Below are positions 57,416 to 64,000 of a stretch of 64,000 bases of DNA, one piece after another; the first letter of the stretch is position 1, and every line of letters begins with the position of its first letter. The notes beneath the pieces were generated by a model, which saw nothing but the letters and a program-made list of their open reading frames with translations, searched no databases and was not told where the DNA came from. Origin of the DNA: Lachnospiraceae bacterium (GTDB lineage: Bacteria; Bacillota; Clostridia; Lachnospirales; Lachnospiraceae); NCBI GenBank assembly GCA_002892395.1, contig NBBL01000006.1, positions 124,001 to 188,000 on the forward strand, read 5' to 3'. The translations under genes and the position numbers were made by a program.

Positions 57416-60400
57416 TTACCGGCTTGAAAGAAAGTCCTCCTTCACGGTTTCCCACGCTGCCTCCATGCTGTTGTGGGCTCTGATGTACCGGGAAGCCGCC
57501 TCACTCATCTGTTTCAGCTTTGCCGGATCGTCATGCAGCGCGCGGGCCGCTTCGGCAAAATCCGCTGCATCGTCCGCAATTTTCAGCACCGTCTCGGCGT
57601 CCGGAATCCCTTCTGCGCCGACCGAGGTCGTCAGCACCGCCGCGCCATAGTAGAGGGCTTCAATTACTTTTCCCTTTACACCGGCTCCATAGCGCAGGGG
57701 CGCCACCACCACGCGGCAGCGCCGATAGAGCTGCTGCAGCGCTTCATCGCTCACAAATCCAAGAATATGGATACCCGCCTCAGGATCCCGGCGAGCCAGA
57801 ATCTCCTCCGGCACCTTCGAGCCGACCACATAGAAATTTTTCGTTCGATCATGGTTGACGGTGCCCCAGATTTCATCCAAAAACCAGAGCACTCCATCGG
57901 CATTGGGCGGATGAGCAAAGCCTCCGACAAACAGGAAGCCCTCCCGCTTTTCGTAATCTCTGTCGCTATCCTGGGGAAATTCATCCCAGAGATAGGCAGT
58001 GAGTGCCTTGACGCGAATGGACGGATCCAGACGGTGAATTTCCCGGCACTCCACCTCCGACGGATAGAAGGACATATCCGCCTTATGCAGGAGCGAGAGC
58101 TCCACACCCTTCCAGTATTCCGAACGTTCCAGTTTTTCCGGGTCCCCGGTCAGCTCATACTCTCTCTTCTCCCGAAGGAAATGAAGATCATGGCCGTAAT
58201 ACAAAACCTTCAGGTCGGTTCTCGACTGAATAAAATCAATGTACTTGCTGGCAATGTGCGGGCGATTCAGATACACGAGATGAAGATCCTTTTGGTGGCG
58301 CTCAATCCACTGCCAGATCTCCACCTGCATGTCCGGCCCGTACAAAACCTCAATTCCCAATTGCTGCAACGCGCTGGTATATGGCTCTTCACAGGCAAAA
58401 TTGTCGCCCAAAAACTTCACCTGAAATCCCTGCTTCACAAGCATTTGGAGATACTGCCAGGTGGTCCTGGAGCCCGCATCCCGGTCAAAGGTCGGAGCAT
58501 AGTGATCCACCACAAGGAGGATCTTCTTGCCGCCGCTTCGTTCCCTCGCGCGAAACGGATCCGGATTTCCGCTGTTTTCAAACTGCTGCGCCAGCTCCGT
58601 CTTCCATTTTTCCTTGAGCTTTTCCGTGTTCTCAAGCTGATAGCGCTTTAATCCGCTCCCCTGCACATCCGTCCCGTTGGAAATTCCCTCAAAATGCACA
58701 ACCACAGACTTGGGCTGATAGACCACGCGATATCCGTGCTTTCTCACTTCAAAGGCCAGATCACTGTCCTCACAGTATGCCGGCGCATAGCGCTCATCAA
58801 AGCCGCCGATCTCTTCCCAGAGCGAACGCCGGATTAAAATGGCTGCGCCCGAAATATAATCCACATCCTTGACATAATTAAATTCCGGTCGGTTCGGATC
58901 CTCCAGTCTTCCGTAATTCCAGCCGGAAGCATCGCTCCAGATAATCCCTCCCGCTTCCTGCAGTCTCCCGTCCGGATAAATCAGTTTGGAGCCGGTCATG
59001 CCGATTCGCGGATCGGAATCCATAAGGGTAAGCAGCCAGTCAAGCCAGCCCTCCGTCACCGTTGTGTCGTTGTTCAGGAAGAAAATATACTGTCCCCGCG
59101 CCTTTTTCGCCGCCTGATTACAATTTCTTAAAAAGCCCTGGTTCACACAGTTGCGGCTGATAACCAGTCCCTCCGCAAAATGCTCCAGATGTCTGGTCTC
59201 ATCTGTAGAGACATCATCCGCGATAATGACTTCATAAGAAATTTGCTTCGTGTGCTCCAGGATGGAGACCAGGCAGGCATAGGTATAACTCAGCTGATTG
59301 TAGCAGGGAATCACAATGCTGACCGTCGGCTCCTCCACCGCCGGAAAATGAAGCTTCCCATGGATCCGGTAGCTGTCGCCGATTGCGAAGTCGCCTTCCA
59401 TCAAATTTCTTCCCTCTTCCGTGGAACGCATCCTTCGCGTGCGCAGCGGGTGCAGCAGTGCATTTTTTTGGTATGCCAGCTTTTTTCTCTCCAGGGAGCC
59501 CTTCGGGTACCGGCGGTTAAACGCATCTCCCGCCTTCCTCCGAAGCCTGGCGTAGAGTGTTTGATGGCGGCTCAGATATTGAAGCGTCTCGCCGAGTGCG
59601 CCGTTCTCTCTGCGCAAATTTTCAATCATGACCTCCAGATTTCTGACATGGTTGTCCGTGAGACGCTTAATCTCTGTCTGCTTTCGGATCACCGCATCCT
59701 TTTCCCGGATCGCTGCGTCTCTTCCCCTCAGCTTGGCAGCAAAGCGCTCCAGATCCTGCCGAGCGGTGCAAAGCTCCCGCTCCATGTGCTCAACCCCCTT
59801 CGGATCCTTGACCTTTGCCAAAAAGGGGTCCAGAAAAACAGACTGCTCATCCCCTGAGACCATCTGTTGAAACTCCTGTTCCATGGCTTCGAAACGCACT
59901 CTCTCCTCTTCATCAATCCCGAAGAGAAGAAGAAAATCATCCCGTTTTCCCAGTGCCAGCGTCCCCTTTTGCTGCTCATAAAACAGGATCAAAATGCGGT
60001 ATGTCACAAAGCCTGCATCCGCCGGAGTCTCCGTCACCCACTCGTAATCAATCCCTGTCAGCACAGCGTCTGCAATTCGGTTTTTTGTTCCCCAGCTTCC
60101 TTCTTCCACCAGAAAGTTGTCAAAAATGGAATCCAGGTTGTGAATCTCTCCCCTGCCCACGAGACGCTGTATTCCTTCCTCCAGGACCTCCCGGACCTCT
60201 CTTCCGCTTCGAATTTCCTCCAGGATCAGCTCGGTCAAGGTTCTCCCCTCAATCCAGGGGAAGGACACCTTCCTGCCGTCCGGAGAAAGCACCGGCGCCG
60301 CATAGCGGATGCCGCTTTGCTCTCCGCAAAGAATGTCAAAGCGTGTCCGGAACGCCTGAATATGGTCCCTTCCTTCTTCTTTCAGCGCCTCCTTTTCCAC

Positions 60401-61348
60401 TTGATACCCGCCCTTTGTCTCACGGATCACGGTTTTCAACTGGTAGCACGGACGACGATTCCGGTTGTATTTCACGAACACAGGAGCCGGCGCCCCCTGG
60501 TTCCGGCCCCAGAGATACAAAAATGAATCGGCAAATCTGGGAAAAAGACCGTCGCGGCAGACCGCATCGTATTTTTTTCCCGGATCAACAGAAAGACACG
60601 CAGGAAATCCATAGGCGGGAATCACTCGGGACAATTCCCCCTCCCTCGGGAGTCGGCGCTCCGAATAAATCAAATCCGGCAAAGCGCCCATCGGCTCTGC
60701 GTAATAGCGCTGAATATTCCCGTCTCCTCCCAGCATGGCTTCCAGCTGCTCCGGAGAAAGGGCTCCCTCTTCCGTTTCCACACCCGAAAATGCCCGAATG
60801 CCGTAGGCATTGTCCGCCGCGAGAAACAGCGTTCCCGCTTCGGAGAGATGCTCCTTCGCCCAGTCCGCCAGCGCTTTCCCCCTGAAGTCCGGCATTCCGT
60901 CCAGGACAATATAATCAAACAGCGTCTTCAATTCCGGCTCCCGGTTTAGCGCCGAAACCAGCCGCTCTGCACCGGACAAATCCTCAGCCTCCGGCGCTGC
61001 ATCCTCTTCCTTTCCGATTGCCGGAAGCCGAAGAAGGTGAACCCGGGCACTCCCTCCGGTCTCCGAAGCCTCCGCGCGCAGCGAAGCCAGGTGCAGCGCC
61101 CCTTCCTCAACGTCTGCAACGGTTACGGAAAGCCCTTTTCTGAGATACATCGGAATCAGCGCACCGCTTCCCGCCCCAATGCTCAGAAGCGATGCCCCCT
61201 TACGAAAATCAAACCACTCCAGCAGACCTTCTCTGCGGTCGGAGAACACCTTCAAATTCTCCAGACTCGGATGTTCCCTCAGCAGCTGTTTCCCATCTCC
61301 TCCAAACTGCTTGAAAAGCCGAATCTGTTCTTCCGTTCGCTTGCTCAT
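57416..61348 (-). CDS. 1310-residue multidomain glycosyltransferase
   Basis: A cytoplasmic fusion protein. Residues 20-220 look like a SAM methyltransferase (LLSIGAGSGALIPMYLR, FDYIVLDGMPDF). Residues about 285-480 are an unassigned domain with GIDYEWV. Residues about 505-600 are coiled coil. Residues about 670-930 are a GT2 transferase (VSIVIPCYNQLSYTYACL; FLNNDTTV; YISGAAILIRRSLWEEIGGF). Residues about 938-1308 are a GT4-like transferase (KILLVVDHYAPTFDRDAGS; VAPLRYGAGVKGKVIEAL). It overlaps the wzt gene by ATGA. Such proteins build export-competent glycan chains with Wzm/Wzt; possible capping methylation is inference. The middle domain might be kinase-like; I cannot show its catalytic residues. 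Confidence 0.87.
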   Translation of the reverse strand: MSKRTEEQIRLFKQFGGDGKQLLREHPSLENLKVFSDRREGLLEWFDFRKGASLLSIGAGSGALIPMYLRKGLSVTVADVEEGALHLASLRAEASETGGSARVHLLRLPAIGKEEDAAPEAEDLSGAERLVSALNREPELKTLFDYIVLDGMPDFRGKALADWAKEHLSEAGTLFLAADNAYGIRAFSGVETEEGALSPEQLEAMLGGDGNIQRYYAEPMGALPDLIYSERRLPREGELSRVIPAYGFPACLSVDPGKKYDAVCRDGLFPRFADSFLYLWGRNQGAPAPVFVKYNRNRRPCYQLKTVIRETKGGYQVEKEALKEEGRDHIQAFRTRFDILCGEQSGIRYAAPVLSPDGRKVSFPWIEGRTLTELILEEIRSGREVREVLEEGIQRLVGRGEIHNLDSIFDNFLVEEGSWGTKNRIADAVLTGIDYEWVTETPADAGFVTYRILILFYEQQKGTLALGKRDDFLLLFGIDEEERVRFEAMEQEFQQMVSGDEQSVFLDPFLAKVKDPKGVEHMERELCTARQDLERFAAKLRGRDAAIREKDAVIRKQTEIKRLTDNHVRNLEVMIENLRRENGALGETLQYLSRHQTLYARLRRKAGDAFNRRYPKGSLERKKLAYQKNALLHPLRTRRMRSTEEGRNLMEGDFAIGDSYRIHGKLHFPAVEEPTVSIVIPCYNQLSYTYACLVSILEHTKQISYEVIIADDVSTDETRHLEHFAEGLVISRNCVNQGFLRNCNQAAKKARGQYIFFLNNDTTVTEGWLDWLLTLMDSDPRIGMTGSKLIYPDGRLQEAGGIIWSDASGWNYGRLEDPNRPEFNYVKDVDYISGAAILIRRSLWEEIGGFDERYAPAYCEDSDLAFEVRKHGYRVVYQPKSVVVHFEGISNGTDVQGSGLKRYQLENTEKLKEKWKTELAQQFENSGNPDPFRARERSGGKKILLVVDHYAPTFDRDAGSRTTWQYLQMLVKQGFQVKFLGDNFACEEPYTSALQQLGIEVLYGPDMQVEIWQWIERHQKDLHLVYLNRPHIASKYIDFIQSRTDLKVLYYGHDLHFLREKREYELTGDPEKLERSEYWKGVELSLLHKADMSFYPSEVECREIHRLDPSIRVKALTAYLWDEFPQDSDRDYEKREGFLFVGGFAHPPNADGVLWFLDEIWGTVNHDRTKNFYVVGSKVPEEILARRDPEAGIHILGFVSDEALQQLYRRCRVVVAPLRYGAGVKGKVIEALYYGAAVLTTSVGAEGIPDAETVLKIADDAADFAEAARALHDDPAKLKQMSEAASRYIRAHNSMEAAWETVKEDFLSSR

Positions 61349-62679
61349 CCTACCCCGCCTTCCGCGCGCTGTAATCTGACTGATACCTTCGATTCCATAT
61401 CAAACACGCCCACTGTATTTTTATTGGATATGACGGTGAGACTTGCCACGTTATAGAGCCTGTGGTAGACAACATGCTCTCCGTTTTCATATCCGGTGCA
61501 GCTCATGGAGAGAAGATATTCGCCTCCCTGAAGCGTCATCCTCTGCCGAAATTCCACCTGATAGCAGTCTCCTGCCCGGACCGGTTGAATCTCACTTCCC
61601 TCAAACATGGTATTGGTGCCGCTAAGATCCGTCCCCTTTTTGTCCCGCAATGTGTAGGTAAAAATGGGCTCCTCCAGCGATGCGTGAAAGCGAACCACCT
61701 CCCGGATCGTAAATTCTTCTCCCTTTAACAGGAGGTTTGTCACATTTCCCCGCTGATCCAAGGTTCCGAAATCCAGAAATTCTGCTCTCCCGTCCCCATA
61801 TTCCTGAACCTCCGGATTTTTTGTCATCCGGTCGCGCATAAGAAGCGGCGCCGCTTCCAAGGTCTCCGGGGCCGCGTCATCGGAAGCCGCCCCCGCAAGT
61901 GCTTCCTCCCTTTGATGAAGCGCTGCCTCCAGGTCATCCATCTGATTTGCCAAAATCTTCTTGTAGAGATCCACCATGTCTCCGGCCGGTCCCTCCGCCA
62001 CAAAATGTCCCCGGTTTAAAACCACCACCTTGTCGCAGTATTTGATGATGCTTCCCATATCATGACTCACCATGAGAATGGTCGTGCCGTTTTTCATCAT
62101 CTCTTCCATCCGGCGGTAGCACTTTGCCTGGAAAAAGACATCTCCCACCGAAAGCGCCTCATCCACAATCAGAATATCCGGCTCCACATTAATGGCCAGC
62201 GCAAAGGCCAGACGCACAAACATACCCGATGAATAGGTTTTAACCGGCTGATTCACAAAATCTCCGATGTCTGCGAATCCCAGAATGTCCTGCATTTTCG
62301 CATCCATCTGCTCTCTGGAAAAGCCCATCATCGTGCCGTTCATATAGATGTTTTCGATTCCGGTATACTCCGAATTAAAACCGGCTCCGAGCTCCAGGAG
62401 CGCGGAGATGTTGCCGTTGACCTCCGCCAATCCCGTTGTCGGATTCAGAACGCCGGTGATAATTTTCAAAATCGTGGATTTTCCCGATCCGTTGGTGCCT
62501 ATGATTCCGACTGTCTCACCCTTTTTCACCTGAAACGAAATTTTGTCCAGCGCAAAAAAATCCCGGTGGTAGGAGCGATGAGTAAGACTCAACGATTCCT
62601 TCAGCCGATCAATCGGGCGGTCGTATAGCTTATAAATTTTTGTGACCTCATTGACAGAGATCGCCAGCTGTTTATCCAT
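61345..62679 (-). CDS. Polysaccharide ABC exporter ATPase (Wzt/TagH type) with C-terminal glycan-binding domain
   Basis: A 444-residue protein. The nucleotide-binding domain covers residues 1-245: Walker A GTNGSGKST, signature YSSGM, Walker B ILIVDEALSVGD. Residues 320-444 resemble the Wzt C-terminal carbohydrate-recognition beta-sandwich (GTNTMFEGSEIQPVRAGD). The start at 62679 (MDKQLAISVNEVTKIYK) has AGAGGG about 12 bases upstream; the longer ORF to 62754 overlaps wzm and is rejected. It is coupled to the permease gene upstream and the giant glycosyltransferase downstream. Confidence 0.92.
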   Translation of the reverse strand: MDKQLAISVNEVTKIYKLYDRPIDRLKESLSLTHRSYHRDFFALDKISFQVKKGETVGIIGTNGSGKSTILKIITGVLNPTTGLAEVNGNISALLELGAGFNSEYTGIENIYMNGTMMGFSREQMDAKMQDILGFADIGDFVNQPVKTYSSGMFVRLAFALAINVEPDILIVDEALSVGDVFFQAKCYRRMEEMMKNGTTILMVSHDMGSIIKYCDKVVVLNRGHFVAEGPAGDMVDLYKKILANQMDDLEAALHQREEALAGAASDDAAPETLEAAPLLMRDRMTKNPEVQEYGDGRAEFLDFGTLDQRGNVTNLLLKGEEFTIREVVRFHASLEEPIFTYTLRDKKGTDLSGTNTMFEGSEIQPVRAGDCYQVEFRQRMTLQGGEYLLSMSCTGYENGEHVVYHRLYNVASLTVISNKNTVGVFDMESKVSVRLQRAEGGVG

Positions 62680-62696
62680 GTTTGTCGTTTTCCCTC

Positions 62697-63509
62697 TTAA
62701 AGAACGTCCGAAAAATGCGGGCGAAGCCTGCGAAATACGCGAAGCCCGATCCAAAGCAGCCCCAAGGTAAACGCCCAGAAGTAAACGGTCAGCATCGGCC
62801 GTTCAAAAAACCAGTTTCCCGAAAGCAGGCTGTCCCGATATCCGATCACGATATAATAAATAGGATTGATTTTCAGAATCTTTGACAAAAGCGGCGGAAA
62901 ATCCTGAAACATTTCCGGCGCCCACATGATCGGAATCATCCACATTCCAAACTGCAGGCAAATGGCCACAAGCTGCGCCATGTCCTTGAAAAACACATTG
63001 ATTGCCGCGGTAAACAGAGAAAGTGCAAGAACATTCACAGACAGTGCAAACGAATAATAAAGGATCTGAAACCAGGTCAGCATGGGAAGCCGCCCGTAGC
63101 AAAAAAACACTGCAATCATAATCGCCACAAAGATTCCGTGTACAATCGCGCAGGAAACCAGCTTGATCACCGGAAGTGCTTCCACCTGAAACACCACCTT
63201 TTTGACAAGGTAGTGATACTCCGAAAGACACGAGGTCCCTGTATTCAGCGCCTCGCTGAAGAAAAACCAGGGGACAATGCCCGGAACCAGCCAAAGCACA
63301 TAGGGCACGCCCGGCACCGGCGGCACGCTCTTAAACCCCATCTGAAATACCATAAAATAGATCAGCACCGTCACAACCGGCTGAACGAACATCCAGACCA
63401 CGCCGAAATAGGAACCCACAAAGCGCTTTTTAAAATCCGCCTTCGAGAGCTCCCAGATCAGTGTTCGACTTCTTACGATCTCATTCACAAACGAAATTAT
63501 TGTTTTCAT
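62697..63509 (-). CDS. Polysaccharide ABC exporter permease (Wzm/TagG type)
   Basis: A 270-residue ABC-2 permease with six helices. SKADFKKRFVGSYFGVVWMF at the amphipathic N-terminus and VPYVLWLVPGIVPWFFFSEAL are typical. KINPIYYIVIGYRDSLLSG is the conserved C-terminal motif. With Wzt it exports lipid-linked polysaccharide or teichoic acid. It begins 10 bases after the DUF2142-like gene and ends 17 bases before wzt. Confidence 0.93.
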   Translation of the reverse strand: MKTIISFVNEIVRSRTLIWELSKADFKKRFVGSYFGVVWMFVQPVVTVLIYFMVFQMGFKSVPPVPGVPYVLWLVPGIVPWFFFSEALNTGTSCLSEYHYLVKKVVFQVEALPVIKLVSCAIVHGIFVAIMIAVFFCYGRLPMLTWFQILYYSFALSVNVLALSLFTAAINVFFKDMAQLVAICLQFGMWMIPIMWAPEMFQDFPPLLSKILKINPIYYIVIGYRDSLLSGNWFFERPMLTVYFWAFTLGLLWIGLRVFRRLRPHFSDVL

Positions 63510-63518
63510 CTTTTTCTG

Positions 63519-64000
63519 TCATACCCTGAGACAAGCAAGCGCAAAGATTCGGAGAAGGAGATATGCGTTCATGAGTACAAAGCCGGACAGAACCCTCCTC
63601 TCCGAAATTCCGCAGATATTTCTTTTTTCTTTTCTGAGTAAAAGCAGCCCCAGCGGCAAAATCGGCAGGAAGTATCTTCCCTGCATCCCTTCGATCACCG
63701 CGGACTCCCGCGTGGTCCATGTAAGCAGCATCGCTCCGGCCGTCAACAGCATCACACTGAGCAGCAGCATTGCGACCCAAAGCTTCTCTCTCCCCCGCAG
63801 GACGCCGGAAGGAGTCAAACGTTCATGGGCGTCAAAATCCGAATCCTCTGTCCCCAAGCCCAGCATCCATAGCCCCAGCCAGTAAAGACCCACAAGAAAT
63901 GCAGGCGCCCCCAGCAAGGGATCCAGGTTTCCAAGCCGCTCCCCCACCACACCGCCCAGCAGGGTCCCGCTCTGCAGAGAAAAGCTGTCAAAGACCATGC
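63519..64000 (-). CDS. DUF2142-like membrane protein, C-terminal part
   Basis: Runs off the right edge; the stop is at 63519. The 160 residues include three or four hydrophobic segments. GMQGRYFLPILPLGLLLLR after TAGAMLLTWT resembles the C-terminal motif of DUF2142 membrane proteins, often found in polysaccharide clusters as putative glycosyltransferases or polymerases. Upstream start and length are unseen. It precedes the wzm/wzt genes in the same direction. Confidence 0.65.
   Translation of the reverse strand, partial: MVFDSFSLQSGTLLGGVVGERLGNLDPLLGAPAFLVGLYWLGLWMLGLGTEDSDFDAHERLTPSGVLRGREKLWVAMLLLSVMLLTAGAMLLTWTTRESAVIEGMQGRYFLPILPLGLLLLRKEKRNICGISERRVLSGFVLMNAYLLLRIFALACLRV

Overview
The window looks like a chromosomal segment of a Gram-positive Clostridia, most likely a Lachnospiraceae with moderately high G+C. 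The evidence is the rpoB-rpoC-rpsL-rpsG-fusA-tuf order, strong AGGAGG-type ribosome binding sites, consensus sigma-A promoters, choline-binding (YG-type) cell-wall repeat proteins, and lipoproteins next to Wzm/Wzt export genes. The species is not identifiable from sequence alone. I see no phage, insertion sequence, integrase or CRISPR array.

Layout, left to right. (1) 1-4142: a sugar-acid catabolic locus with two four-carbon acid sugar kinases, a GntP permease and a divergent GntR/FCD regulator, with a perfect palindromic operator inside the kinase promoter. (2) 4356-5702: brnQ. (3) 5863-11998: a phosphocholine/choline-binding cluster, with a large cell-wall-binding repeat protein, an HTH-LicC-LicA fusion, a second repeat protein and a GH25 muramidase carrying repeats. 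(4) 12138-15040: an acyltransferase with an N-terminal hexapeptide minisatellite, and a sodium:alanine symporter. (5) 15200-27534: tuf, fusA, rpsG, rpsL, rpoC and rpoB. rpoB starts from its own consensus promoter, back-to-back with a small membrane protein gene. (6) 28266-37255: a leftward housekeeping run carrying ispE, a GntR regulator, ddl, murI, a DUF1934 gene and an acyltransferase. Upstream of it lie a lipoprotein, an MBL-fold hydrolase, maf, a cyclophilin and a GNAT gene. (7) 37442-39209: a BCCT (choline/betaine-type) transporter and an XRE regulator. (8) 39163-48086: a seven-gene surface-glycan operon (heptose isomerase-like SIS protein, GT2, three GT-C-like membrane proteins, LicD, DPM1/GtrB-like GT2), followed by tRNA-Ala(CGC). 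(9) 48459-57328: a complete Lsr autoinducer-2 locus (lsrACDBF leftward, lsrR-lsrK-cupin rightward). (10) 57416-64000: Wzm/Wzt-type polysaccharide exporter, a 1310-residue multidomain glycosyltransferase and the end of a DUF2142-like membrane protein.

How it fits together. Choline could be imported (BCCT), activated to CDP-choline (LicA and LicC domains of one polypeptide), transferred to a surface glycan (LicD), and then used to anchor the three repeat proteins, one of which cuts peptidoglycan. The lsr locus should import, phosphorylate and degrade AI-2. Its only departure from the enteric layout is that LsrG is missing and a cupin sits after lsrK. A second theme is short tandem repeats at gene junctions (1536-1673, 4133-4240, 11966-12034, 36499-36578) and inside a coding region (13260-13485). 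Several of these overlap stop codons or ribosome binding sites.

No database search was possible. Family names rest on motifs I could read in the translations.
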